Part shown: piece after piece, positions 16,411 through 26,356 of the stretch | Numbering within the stretch: position 1 is the stretch's first letter | Layout: the number at the start of each line of letters is the position of its first letter | Assembly: GCA_025765595.1 (NCBI GenBank) | Contig: JAIVFH010000341.1 | Coordinates: 1 to 26,356 of the forward strand | Source of the DNA: Obelidium mucronatum | Lineage: Eukaryota > Chytridiomycota > Chytridiomycetes > Chytridiales > Chytriomycetaceae | Reading direction: 5' to 3' | DNA: 26,356 nt | The notes under the pieces: generated by a model | What the model saw: the letters and a program-made list of their open reading frames with translations, nothing else | Told to the model about the DNA's origin: nothing | Databases searched by the model: none | Position numbers and translations under genes: made by a program

Positions 16411-16672
16411 TTGCTTGAAGAAGCGGTGAAGAATCCCCAAGAACTATTGAAACTAAAACTAACGGGGGACAATGAATTCATTACAGTGGTCATTGCAAAT
16501 GAGCATTAAATGACATTTTTTGGACCATACATCTTTTCAATCAGGAGAGAGTCGTAAAACATGATTTCATGGTCACTTATTCTGTTGTGTGGTTAAGATA
16601 ACTGTGGTTCCAACCGCGTAAGTGTAAGGTGGACAAATCAAACAAAACACTGTACAAAATTATTTATTATAC

Positions 16673-17910
16673 TCATCTTGATACAAACTTGAACAAATTC
16701 ACATTCCGCCCAATCGTAGACTTTCTCGCAAGTCCTTGATTGTCTATTCTTCCCGTCGGATCCTGGTCTTCTGCCTTTTCTATATCAAAGTCGTCGCCGT
16801 TATCATTCTCATCCCCATCCACTCGAACAGTTGGTGTCGACACAGCACGAAACAGATTCACATTTCCTTTCACGGTATCATTTCTACGTACTCCAGCTCT
16901 GTAGTTGATTCGAAACGAATCATGTACAGTCCCATCATTTTCGAAATTCCTGGCATTTGTCCTTCTTCTTCGCTGGCGATACCCAACAAACACCAATGCT
17001 GCTCCAACAACTACAATAAACGCCGCGACAGATACACTTGCTATCAAAGGCGTTGATAAAACTGGTTTCGGGGGCTCATTATTTAGTCCAACAACAGCTT
17101 CTTGTTTCGCACTCGGATTTATTCTAGCTTGACTTGCGCCGTTCGTACTAGTACTGCTGCTGCTGCTGGCCGTTCCAACATTATTTGATTTCAGCTGGCC
17201 ACTACTCGTCTTGCCGGTGATTCCGACTATATCGACTCCAGAAGGAATACTAGATCCAGAATTCAATGACGCCGACAAACACGTCCTGTTTGTAACCACG
17301 CTAAAGTACCCGCCGCTCAATGCCAAAGAACCCCCCGGGGCTCCCGTTTGCTTCATTGTAAACAACTGACAAGAGGTTCCCTTTGTTTGGTACATTGCAA
17401 ATACACATGAAGGCTTTGATTCACAAAGTTTGATGCACTCTTTGAGCGTCTGTATTTGCGGGCTTGTTTTTCCTTGCGGGATGGTTAGATTCGCTTTAAT
17501 ATACGTGTCTGCGCTAAAGTGACCGAGTTCAACCATTCCCTTTGTTGGTGTATATACAAGCAGAGTTTGAGTGGTTGGATTTGAGCTTGGTTGAAATGAA
17601 TTCGAGAGGCAGCTTGCAGAACTGTTGGAACTGTCGCTAAAGTTGAAGTTGAATGCCGACGCGCCCAGTTGCGTTGCCATTTGAAGCTGACACTCTTTGA
17701 GCGATTTGGCGGATGTATTCGAGGTTGTGGTTGTAGAAGCCGTGGCAACGGGTAATGAATATCCTTGAAAGGTTGCTGTTTCTATCGTCTTAATAAAAAA
17801 AAGCCCTGTGAGTTCAGATGATGCGTTCTGGATCAATTGAGAAAACTTACACAAGAGCCAGCTTGAAAACTGTTCATTGTTATGGAGCCACGTACTGCAC
17901 TGGTTGTCAT
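16673..17910 (-). CDS. PAN/Apple-like single-pass membrane protein, paralogue C
   Basis: The model has exons 17910-17851 and 17788-16673 with a 62 nt GTAAGT...AAG intron in phase 0, giving 391 residues. Exon 1 encodes 20 residues ending in Cys (NSFQAGSC). Cysteines lie at 20, 53, 80, 138, 142, 148, 160 and 190, keeping the C-x3-C-x5-C-x11-C core. The motif MVELGHFSADTYIKANL corresponds to LGAFGGDAF in B. A Ser/Thr-rich stalk, probably O-glycosylated, precedes a transmembrane helix at about 267-290 (IASVSVAAFIVVVGAALVFV), then YRQRRRR. The tail carries a repeated motif: TVKGNVNLFRAVS and TIGRNVNLFKFVS, the second at the very C-terminus. C is the most diverged of the three. It has no visible signal peptide, and its upstream region is shared divergently with the gene at 18810. 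Confidence 0.8.
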
Positions 17911-18809
17911 TTTTTTGGGCAAGTTTTCGTCGCCTCGTCCAGATTATGTTGTAATAGTATTAAGTTACTGGAATGAAACCATTAATGACTATGGTAACTG
18001 CTGCACAAGCTCTTGATTATCGATGCGATAATGATTTCTGTTATGAAATTTTTAGGTTTTATCAGAAAAATAAAGATGTATGCACGACGATTTTATTTTT
18101 AAAAAATACCCAAGTCGGAATACTCGCAAAAAGGAGATATTCCAAATTGTCTCGATCCATTTTCCCCGCCTATGCCAAAGAAGCAAGGGGCTATGACAGG
18201 AAACTTTAAGACCGAAGGTGTAAGATGGTTGTTTTCCTCTGCCTCAACGCCATTTCTCAATTTTCCACGGGGTCTGGAAGTCGATGGTATAGTTGAGGGT
18301 TTGACGATGTGTTTGGTGTATTCAAGTTGGACATGTCGCCAATGTGGTGGTGGGATGTGAAGGGAGATCGGAAGGGGTTTAGTTCTTAGGACAATAGGAG
18401 ACGGTAGAGGAGACAATGTCTTCAGCAAACCACCCAGCAAGAGTCATAAGCCTGTTGTTGGAGAGAAGCTGCTGAAAGGTCAAAGAGTTTTGTGGGAGAA
18501 AAAATGAGGGAAGAGAAAAAAAGAAAACTCGTTTTTTAAGTTTACAGCAAAAACACCCGAAGAGTCAAATGCGGTCAGAACTTGACGCTGAGCGTTGTAG
18601 TGGCTTGATCGCACGTGTTAATACTTTATTGATGCAACTCACTTCGTCAAAAAAAGACCAAGAGTCGTGAAGCAGCCTGATTCATTTGCAATCGTTGCTG
18701 CGCTGTAGATTCTCTCTGAATCTGCGAGTCCGTCTTCGGTAATGAAGAAAGCCGCGGCAGTTTTTCCATAAATAACCATAAAGAAAGAAAATAAAAAAAA
18801 GTCGAGAAA
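17911..18809. other. Divergent intergenic region
   Basis: This 900 bp separates paralogue C (minus) from the secreted protein gene (plus), so it should hold both promoters. A CACGTG E-box core lies at about 18613-18618. A minus-strand frame at 18440-18099 has a moderately protein-like N-terminal part (ISLHIPPPHWRHVQLEYTKH). It has no ATG, no clear splice sites and no recognised family, so I do not call it a gene. Confidence 0.45.
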
Positions 18810-19690
18810 ATGAAGAACCTCCTCACCGCCCTTGCCCTTGTTGCTGCAACCGTTGTGCGCGCCGGTGATGCACCAGCTGTTGATCTCTGCAAAAAAGATT
18901 CCTACCCGAAGGACTGGATCCCCGGCAAGACCTCTGCTCCCCTGGTGCAGGTCTCACAACAGCAAGTTCTCAACAGCGCCAACCCGCTCTACTGCTCCGG
19001 TACCTGGGTGTTTGTCGATGGCTGCACTGTAAGTAGCTGCGTGGAATGGCTTGGGTCGTGTCATTGAAGGACTTGTAAATTGCACATGCGTGTGTGCTTG
19101 TTTATGATCTTGTCATATCAGAATTACTCATGTATGCCTCCAAAAATTAGTTCACGATCAAGAACTTCACGTTTTTGAATGCTTACCAGTCCCAGTGGTA
19201 CGGAGGTGTCGTTGGTCTTGTTAATGGTGTTCCCCAAGAAAACAAGAATGCTGTCAACATGGTCAAGAACGTTGTTCCCGCATCTAACCTTCAAGACGCT
19301 ACTTTCAACTTGATTACTACTGCTGGAGCTTCATACTCGTGAGTTTTTTTTCTTTGGTTTCTTTGCAAGTCAGACACTTGTTCCAACATTTGGGTTCTTA
19401 GATTCTTCAGTGTGAACCAACTTCGATTGTTCGACACACTTCAGAACCAAGTCATTTGCACCGTTGACTTGCCATGTGAGAGTTTCTTGTATTTGGAGCT
19501 TGCGATTCGTAACTCTGACATAAATTCTGTCCTGGTTCTAGACAACAACCCCAACGTTCCAGGTTCCAGCACTGGATCAACCACGGGATCAACTGCTGGA
19601 ACGGGAGCGACAACAACCAAGGCTGGTAGCGATGCTTCCTCTAGCGTTGTGGGACTGTTGGGATTGGCTGTTGCGGCCTTGTTTGTCTGA
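18810..19690 (+). CDS. Secreted Ser/Thr-rich GPI-type surface protein
   Basis: The model has three exons, 18810-19028, 19151-19338 and 19402-19690. The introns are 122 nt (GTAAGT...TTAG) and 63 nt (GTGAGT...TTAG), phases 0 and 2. The protein has 231 residues. Residues 1-18 form a signal peptide (MKNLLTALALVAATVVRA). The mature domain of about 160 residues has five cysteines before the tail and segments such as SYPKDWIPGKTSAP, GTWVFVDGCTFTIKNFTFLN and YQSQWYGGVVGLVNGVPQ, suggesting a beta-rich fold. A Gly/Ser/Thr-rich stalk (STGSTTGSTAGTGATTTK) precedes a hydrophobic C-terminus (VVGLLGLAVAALFV), consistent with GPI anchoring. I do not recognise the domain. It is followed after 212 bp by the expansin-like gene on the same strand. 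Confidence 0.85.
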
Positions 19691-19902
19691 GAGAACTTTG
19701 AGGAATAGAATCTTTGCATGTGCCCCGAACTACCTCCCGCTTCATACACGCTTTCATTTCGTTTCTACTCGTCTCCTCGTAAACTCACAAACAGATAAAA
19801 GCAAAATAAAAACGAATAATTCTGTGAGACTGATTGAGGCGTCAAGGGGAAAGACACAACATATTTTTACCTTTAATCCAAAAAAAAGGAAAGGCAAAAA
19901 CG

Positions 19903-21365
19903 ATGGCCACCTCATTCTCAGGGGATACCATTGTGTACTTTGGAACTGGAGGTCCAGGAGATCCGTCGCCACTTGGGGGCAAAGGCTCGTGTGGAAGGGA
20001 TCCCGCCAATCCGTACGTTTGGCCATGTGGTCTACAGTTACGGGAGACACTCTTAACCCTCTCTCTCCCTCAGAAACTACTTTGCGGCTGTTACTCCAGA
20101 GCTGTACAACTCCAGAGATGTGTGTGGTCTCTGTGCCCAAATTACTTGTCCTGCCGTAAGCTTAGATCTCTAGAAATAAGGTTCTACCTTGAAGCACACT
20201 GATAAACGCAACACCCCTACAAACAAACCCAACAGTGTTCTGGACGGACCGTTACCGTGGAGATTATCGATACCTGTCCCAGCTGCGTCAAAAGTGCGGA
20301 TGCAGGGTCTCTGTCAATTAGTCTGCAGGCAATGGGGGACTTGCTAGGCGGCCAATCGAAAGCCGTCAATGCTGGAGTTATCAGGAATGCGTCTTGGCAG
20401 CTTATTGCATGTCCTGCATCGCTCGGTCCCAATCAGTCCCCAGTTTCTGGTGGTGGTGTATCAACAACATCAAGTCCAAACAATACGTCAAACTCAGGTA
20501 AATTCCTCTAGTTTATGCGCGTCCTTCTGTTTTGTGGCTCTCTTTGTAATCCCTTGCACGATTCTCCCTTTTCCTTTGAACACGATGTGTGTCAGGCTCG
20601 ATTTCAACTACTGCACCTGCATCCCCTGGGTCCTCAACGGGTAATACTGTTCCTTCGATTGCGGTTTCGATTGTTACGATTCGAGAACCTAATGGATTGG
20701 GCAATAGCGGTGCGGATCAAGCTGAAAACCCTTTTTTCGCAGTGCCAAATTCCTTTTTTTTAATTTGTCAGCACTCTTTCTATGATTTTTAACTCCTCTT
20801 TCTCCCTTTTTCAGGAACCTCATCGGAAAATAATCTTGGTCCTATTCTTGGAGGCTCCACTGCGGCAGTATTCCTGCTCCTTGTAGTTGGCTTCGTTCTA
20901 TGGTTGAAACACCGCACTGCAAAACAAGAACGTGAACATGCTCAAACTCAAATCATCAATCGATACGGCGCCGGAAGTGTAGGTGGATCGAGCGGCCATC
21001 CAACTCTCCGTAGGAATACTTCGGTCCCTGATATGTCTGCCGTCCGTCCGGCTAGTGGTGCTGCGTCCGAACAAGCCTTGGTTGTACCTGCTGCAGAACA
21101 CCACTTCTTACCCGCAATTCCTATTTCAGCCTCCCTTTCAATGGACAGACCTCCCCAGCATTATTACCCTTCTTCTACACCTTCTCCAACACGAACTCCT
21201 CCTATTCAGCAACAGTTTGGTGCTGCTCCTTTGTCTCCTGGTCAGCCACTTTATGGACAACCACAATCCCAACCCCCTGCAGATTACTCCAAGGAATGGG
21301 CTGAGTACTTCAAACAACACCCCGAAGAGTATGAAAGATACTATGGAACTCCAATGCCTCGTTGA
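19903..21365 (+). CDS. Expansin/RlpA-like double-psi beta-barrel protein with a membrane anchor
   Basis: The model has five exons: 19903-20012, 20074-20155, 20236-20497, 20596-20640 and 20815-21365. Introns are 61, 80, 98 and 174 nt. It encodes 349 residues. Residues 7-125 form a double-psi beta-barrel of the expansin/RlpA/GH45 type. It shows GKGSCGRD, RDVCGLCAQITC, TVTVEIIDTCPSC (with the conserved Asp76 before the Cys pair), and ASWQLIACP. Cysteines at 30, 54, 57, 62, 65, 78, 81 and 123 can form the usual disulfides. A Ser/Thr/Pro-rich linker follows, then a transmembrane helix at about 175-197 (STAAVFLLLVVGFVLWL). The tail of about 150 residues is Pro/Gln/Ser-rich and ends in KEWAEYFKQHPEEYERYYG. 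Expansin-like domains loosen polysaccharide networks without hydrolysis. A C-terminal expansin binding domain is absent. The exon 4 boundaries keep phase 1 on both sides, so it could be skipped in frame. No N-terminal signal peptide is seen. The ATG at 19903 lies just before the domain. Confidence 0.82.
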
Positions 21366-21799
21366 TCGAATTTAATATGACTTGAAGTGCAATAGTTTTT
21401 CTTTTTATATAAACTTTTCTTTGAAGGATGAAAGTAGGAAAAGAAACAATGGGGTTAGTATGGTTGGGTAGATTCAGTTAGTTAATGGGGGGTGTTGAGA
21501 GCTGGTTTGCATTTGGGTTTATTCATTTTTTTTTATTTCCCTCTCTTGGTTTCTTGAGTGAAACAAAAAAAAGTAAAACCTCTTTTTCTTTCTAGTTTGG
21601 AGTCTTTAAATTACTTTTTATCAGTATATCCAAGCATTCTGGCATTTTCTCTGCAAGTATTGAGCACCTGGCCATATTCGAGCAGATTGTTGAGTTGGAA
21701 AAATTATTTTTGACAAACGGAAAAATGAAAAAATTCCATGTCAAGGCTGAGGTACAACCTGAAGCACCACTTAAAGCACGGTTGATTTGGGGCGAGCTA
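21366..21799. other. Gene-free 3' flank of the expansin-like gene
   Basis: The stretch is AT-rich with T runs. No gene or recognisable repeat was found. The 3' untranslated region of the expansin-like gene should end in its first part. Confidence 0.5.
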
Positions 21800-22173
21800 A
21801 TGTAAGCTTTATGTGGTTAATTCTTTGTCAGGAGACAACTTGTTGTCTTTTTCCCTGCCACAGACTCCGCTTTTATAGCGTTTTACTGTTGCTTCAGTGT
21901 TTTACATGGTCCCTGTTGAGGTTGAGAACCTGGTGGCCCATTCGCCTATTGATGCAGTGCATCAACTTGACATGGCAATTTTCGATTGGGGAAAATTAAT
22001 GAATGGGAAATTTATCCCCACCTGATGGCAATAATACTCAATAATAAAGGTTACATTTGCAAAATGCATTTATCTTTCTCTATGTGAGCAGCTGTTGACC
22101 ACATGCCGCCAAGGTCCAAAAGCATAACCCATCTCTGGTAAAGGGGTCCCTTAATCTCAGCAGCCCACAGCCA
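21800..22173 (+). mobile_element. Transposon-like repeat, partner of 6418-6775
   Basis: This matches the reverse complement of 6418-6775 from ATGTAAGCTTTATGTGGTTAA to TTAATCTCAGCAG. Its coding frame is disrupted: relative to the other copy it carries a 25 bp insertion (around GCGTTTTACTGTTGC) that shifts the frame, and it lacks 9 bp. The shared peptide (VEVENLV, IDAVHQLDMAIFDWGKL) remains readable afterwards. The homology ends exactly where the satellite array begins. Confidence 0.65.
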
Positions 22174-25100
22174 GCAGGATGTGGCCAATCAAAAGGCTGC
22201 TGTTGGAAAACCCCTACTGAAATTCCAACAGCAGCCTTGCAGGGACCAAACAGACACCAGTAGCAAATCTGGGATTGCCAAAGTGATTTAAATGGCTGGT
22301 TCTATGTCTGCTGTGATTTGCAAGGATGGCCGAGGTTCAGCCATAGCTGCAGGTGCTTTGTTGGTGTTGCAAACTGCAACTTTGGGGGTTTGTGATGGCC
22401 CTAGTGACCCGAATGGGACCTCCTTACTTGCAGGCCAGCTTTCAATGTGGAAAGACTGGTTCCTCAACCCAGAAGCAGGATGTGGCCAATCAATTTAGCA
22501 GCAAGGCTGCTGTTGGAAAACCCCTACTGAAATTCCAACAGCAGCCTTGCAGGGACCAAACAGACACCAGTAGCAAATCTGGGATTGCCAAAGTGATTTA
22601 AATGGCTGGTTCTATGTCTGCTGTGATTTGCAAGGATGGCCGAGGTTCAGCCATAGCTGCAGGTGCTTTGTTGGTGTTGCAAACTGCAACTTTGGGGGTT
22701 TGTGATGGCCCTAGTGACCCGAATGGGACCTCCTTACTTGCAGGCCAGCTTTCAATGTGGAAAGACTGGTTCCTCAACCCAGAAGCAGGATGTGGCCAAT
22801 CAATTTAGCAGCAAGGCTGCTGTTGGAAAACCCCTACTGAAATTCCAACAGCAGCCTTGCAGGGACCAAACAGACACCAGTAGCAAATCTGGGATTGCCA
22901 AAGTGATTTAAATGGCTGGTTCTATGTCTGCTGTGATTTGCAAGGATGGCCGAGGTTCAGCCATAGCTGCAGGTGCTTTGTTGGTGTTGCAAACTGCAAC
23001 TTTGGGGGTTTGTGATGGCCCTAGTGACCCGAATGGGACCTCCTTACTTGCAGGCCAGCTTTCAATGTGGAAAGACTGGTTCCTCAACCCAGAAGCAGGA
23101 TGTGGCCAATCAATTTAGCAGCAAGGCTGCTGTTGGAAAACCCCTACTGAAATTCCAACAGCAGCCTTGCAGGGACCAAACAGACACCAGTAGCAAATCT
23201 GGGATTGCCAAAGTGATTTAAATGGCTGGTTCTATGTCTGCTGTGATTTGCAAGGATGGCCGAGGTTCAGCCATAGCTGCAGGTGCTTTGTTGGTGTTGC
23301 AAACTGCAACTTTGGGGGTTTGTGATGGCCCTAGTGACCCGAATGGGACCTCCTTACTTGCAGGCCAGCTTTCAATGTGGAAAGACTGGTTCCTCAACCC
23401 AGAAGCAGGATGTGGCCAATCAATTTAGCAGCAAGGCTGCTGTTGGAAAACCCCTACTGAAATTCCAACAGCAGCCTTGCAGGGACCAAACAGACACCAG
23501 TAGCAAATCTGGGATTGCCAAAGTGATTTAAATGGCTGGTTCTATGTCTGCTGTGATTTGCAAGGATGGCCGAGGTTCAGCCATAGCTGCAGGTGCTTTG
23601 TTGGTGTTGCAAACTGCAACTTTGGGGGTTTGTGATGGCCCTAGTGACCCGAATGGGACCTCCTTACTTGCAGGCCAGCTTTCAATGTGGAAAGACTGGT
23701 TCCTCAACCCAGAAGCAGGATGTGGCCAATCAATTTAGCAGCAAGGCTGCTGTTGGAAAACCCCTACTGAAATTCCAACAGCAGCCTTGCAGGGGACCAA
23801 ACAGACACCAGTAGCAAATCTGGGATTGCCAAAGTGATTTAAATGGCTGGTTCTATGTCTGCTGTGATTTGCAAGGATGGCCGAGGTTCAGCCATAGCTG
23901 CAGGTGCTTTGTTGGTGTTGCAAACTGCAACTTTGGGGGTTTGTGATGGCCCTAGTGACCCGAATGGGACCTCCTTACTTGCAGGCCAGCTTTCAATGTG
24001 GAAAGACTGGTTCCTCAACCCAGAAGCAGGATGTGGCCAATCAATTTAGCAGCAAGGCTGCTGTTGGAAAACCCCTACTGAAATTCCAACAGCAGCCTTG
24101 CAGGGGACCAAACAGACACCAGTAGCAAATCTGGGATTGCCAAAGTGATTTAAATGGCTGGTTCTATGTCTGCTGTGATTTGCAAGGATGGCCGAGGTTC
24201 AGCCATAGCTGCAGGTGCTTTGTTGGTGTTGCAAACTGCAACTTTGGGGGTTTGTGATGGCCCTAGTGACCCGAATGGGACCTCCTTACTTGCAGGCCAG
24301 CTTTCAATGTGGAAAGACTGGTTCCTCAACCCAGAAGCAGGATGTGGCCAATCAATTTAGCAGCAAGGCTGCTGTTGGAAAACCCCTACTGAAATTCCAA
24401 CAGCAGCCTTGCAGGGGACCAAACAGACACCAGTAGCAAATCTGGGATTGCCAAAGTGATTTAAATGGCTGGTTCTATGTCTGCTGTGATTTGCAAGGAT
24501 GGCCGAGGTTCAGCCATAGCTGCAGGTGCTTTGTTGGTGTTGCAAACTGCAACTTTGGGGGTTTGTGATGGCCCTAGTGACCCGAATGGGACCTCCTTAC
24601 TTGCAGGCCAGCTTTCAATGTGGAAAGACTGGTTCCTCAACCCAGAAGCAGGATGTGGCCAATCAATTTAGCAGCAAGGCTGCTGTTGGAAAACCCCTAC
24701 TGAAATTCCAACAGCAGCCTTGCAGGGGACCAAACAGACACCAGTAGCAAATCTGGGATTGCCAAAGTGATTTAAATGGCTGGTTCTATGTCTGCTGTGA
24801 TTTGCAAGGATGGCCGAGGTTCAGCCATAGCTGCAGGTGCTTTGTTGGTGTTGCAAACTGCAACTTTGGGGGTTTGTGATGGCCCTAGTGACCCGAATGG
24901 GACCTCCTTACTTGCAGGCCAGCTTTCAATGTGGAAAGACTGGTTCCTCAACCCAGAAGCAGGATGTGGCCAATCAATTTAGCAGCAAGGCTGCTGTTGG
25001 AAAACCCCTACTGAAATTCCAACAGCAGCCTTGCAGGGGACCAAACAGACACCAGTAGCAAATCTGGGATTGCCAAAGTGATTTAAATGGCTGGTTCTAT

Positions 25101-26356
25101 GTCTGCTGTGATTTGCAAGGATGGCCGAGGTTCAGCCATAGCTGCAGGTGCTTTGTTGGTGTTGCAAACTGCAACTTTGGGGGTTTGTGATGGCCCTAGT
25201 GACCCGAATGGGACCTCCTTACTTGCAGGCCAGCTTTCAATGTGGAAAGACTGGTTCCTCAACCCAGAAGCAGGATGTGGCCAATCAATTTAGCAGCAAG
25301 GCTGCTGTTGGAAAACCCCTACTGAAATTCCAACAGCAGCCTTGCAGGGGCCAAACAGACACCAGTAGCAAATCTGGGATTGCCAAAGTGATTTAAATGG
25401 CTGGTTCTATGTCTGCTGTGATTTGCAAGGATGGCCGAGGTTCAGCCATAGCTGCAGGTGCTTTGTTGGTGTTGCAAACTGCAACTTTGGGGGTTTGTGA
25501 TGGCCCTAGTGACCCGAATGGGACCTCCTTACTTGCAGGCCAGCTTTCAATGTGGAAAGACTGGTTCCTCAACCCAGAAGCAGGATGTGGCCAATCAATT
25601 TAGCAGCAAGGCTGCTGTTGGAAAACCCCTACTGAAATTCCAACAGCAGCCTTGCAGGGGCCAAACAGACACCAGTAGCAAATCTGGGATTGCCAAAGTG
25701 ATTTAAATGGCTGGTTCTATGTCTGCTGTGATTTGCAAGGATGGCCGAGGTTCAGCCATAGCTGCAGGTGCTTTGTTGGTGTTGCAAACTGCAACTTTGG
25801 GGGTTTGTGATGGCCCTAGTGACCCGAATGGGACCTCCTTACTTGCAGGCCAGCTTTCAATGTGGAAAGACTGGTTCCTCAACCCAGAAGCAGGATGTGG
25901 CCAATCAATTTAGCAGCAAGGCTGCTGTTGGAAAACCCCTACTGAAATTCCAACAGCAGCCTTGCAGGGGCCAAACAGACACCAGTAGCAAATCTGGGAT
26001 TGCCAAAGTGATTTAAATGGCTGGTTCTATGTCTGCTGTGATTTGCAAGGATGGCCGAGGTTCAGCCATAGCTGCAGGTGCTTTGTTGGTGTTGCAAACT
26101 GCAACTTTGGGGGTTTGTGATGGCCCTAGTGACCCGAATGGGACCTCCTTACTTGCAGGCCAGCTTTCAATGTGGAAAGACTGGTTCCTCAACCCAGAAG
26201 CAGGATGTGGCCAATCAATTTAGCAGCAAGGCTGCTGTTGGAAAACCCCTACTGAAATTCCAACAGCAGCCTTGCAGGGACCAAACAGACACCAGTAGCA
26301 AATCTGGGATTGCCAAAGTGATTTAAATGGCTGGTTCTATGTCTGCTGTGATTTGC
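22173..26356 (+). repeat. 310-311 bp tandem satellite array, runs off the window edge
   Basis: About 13.5 head-to-tail units are visible, with unit starts (ATGGCTGG) at 22292, 22602, 22912, 23222, 23532, 23843, 24154, 24465, 24776, 25087, 25397, 25707, 26017 and 26327. The only differences I see among full units are at one G-run: GCAGGGACC in the first five, GCAGGGGACC in the next five (311 bp units), GCAGGGGCC in three, and GCAGGGACC again in the last. The first partial unit lacks 9 bp (TTTAGCAGC). Each full unit holds a perfect 18 bp inverted repeat, GCAAGGCTGCTGTTGGAA and its complement, around a 14 nt loop. The 68- and 82-residue frames repeated in every unit do not join between units. 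They are best explained as by-products of the identical sequence. Confidence 0.97.
22499..22548. other. Perfect hairpin within the satellite unit (first full example)
   Basis: The arms are 18 bp with no mismatch around a 14 nt loop (AACCCCTACTGAAA). It recurs once in every unit at the same offset. The first partial unit (about 22190-22240) has only 16 bp because of its 9 bp deletion. It overlaps the end of the 68-codon frame and sits next to the variable G-run. Confidence 0.85.

Noticed and set aside
18099..18440. Minus-strand frame in the divergent intergenic region
   Set aside because: It starts with a non-ATG codon after a stop, has no recognisable domain, and no splice joins give a longer product. 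It stays only a note.
19834..19902. Upstream in-frame extension of the expansin-like gene
   Set aside because: The extension is Lys/Gln-rich, has no signal peptide or ATG of its own, and the ATG at 19903 directly precedes the conserved domain.
22292..26326. Arrays of identical 68- and 82-residue open frames in the satellite
   Set aside because: They repeat only because the DNA units are almost identical. The unit length (310 or 311 bp) does not keep a common frame across units, and nothing shows selection on the protein.
22173..26356. CRISPR-like array
   Set aside because: The whole 310 bp unit is repeated without unique spacers, the DNA is eukaryotic and no cas-like gene is present.

Overview
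The window is eukaryotic nuclear DNA, most likely from a fungus and plausibly an early-diverging (chytrid-like) one. The evidence is short GT-AG introns of about 54-115 nt inside compact genes, a tandem pair of Rcf2-type mitochondrial HIG1 proteins, a Tim21-like import subunit, and cell-surface proteins with signal peptides and GPI-type tails. The lineage is my inference; no rRNA or other strong phylogenetic marker lies in the window.

Layout. 1-8.3 kb is a gene-poor, repeat-rich flank. It holds decayed LINE-like coding fragments, a broken coiled-coil gene, tRNA-derived (SINE-like) heads, a fold-back MITE-like element, several dispersed repeats (one pair differing by an internal inversion) and many simple repeats. 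8.35-17.9 kb is a dense run of eight genes, all on the minus strand. In transcription order these are three paralogous single-pass membrane proteins with a PAN/Apple-like Cys-rich ectodomain, a Cys/His-motif protein with a long disordered His/Gln-rich tail, two tandem Rcf2-like genes, a Tim21-like gene, and a small six-Cys secreted GPI-type protein. 18.8-21.4 kb holds two plus-strand genes: a secreted Ser/Thr-rich GPI-type protein, and an expansin/RlpA-like double-psi beta-barrel protein joined to a transmembrane helix and a Pro/Gln-rich tail. From 22.17 kb to the window edge is a nearly perfect 310-311 bp tandem satellite whose unit contains a long perfect hairpin. Just before it lies a transposon-like fragment that recurs, inverted, at 6.4-6.8 kb.

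Two themes run through the genes. One is mitochondrial inner-membrane biogenesis and respiration (two Rcf2-like proteins and Tim21). The other is the cell surface (three PAN-like receptors or adhesins, an expansin-like membrane protein, two GPI-type proteins). Five consecutive minus-strand genes or paralogues carry bZIP-type motifs (CRE or AP-1 like) shortly upstream of their starts.

The most unusual points are: (i) three membrane paralogues with the same eight-cysteine framework and the same phase-0 intron directly after the first cysteine, none with a visible N-terminal signal peptide; (ii) a perfect three-times-23-residue Cys/His repeat split by two introns; (iii) an expansin-like domain tethered by a membrane helix; (iv) a satellite array whose one variable site changes in blocks. 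All exon models were built by eye from splice signals and reading-frame continuity, without transcript data.
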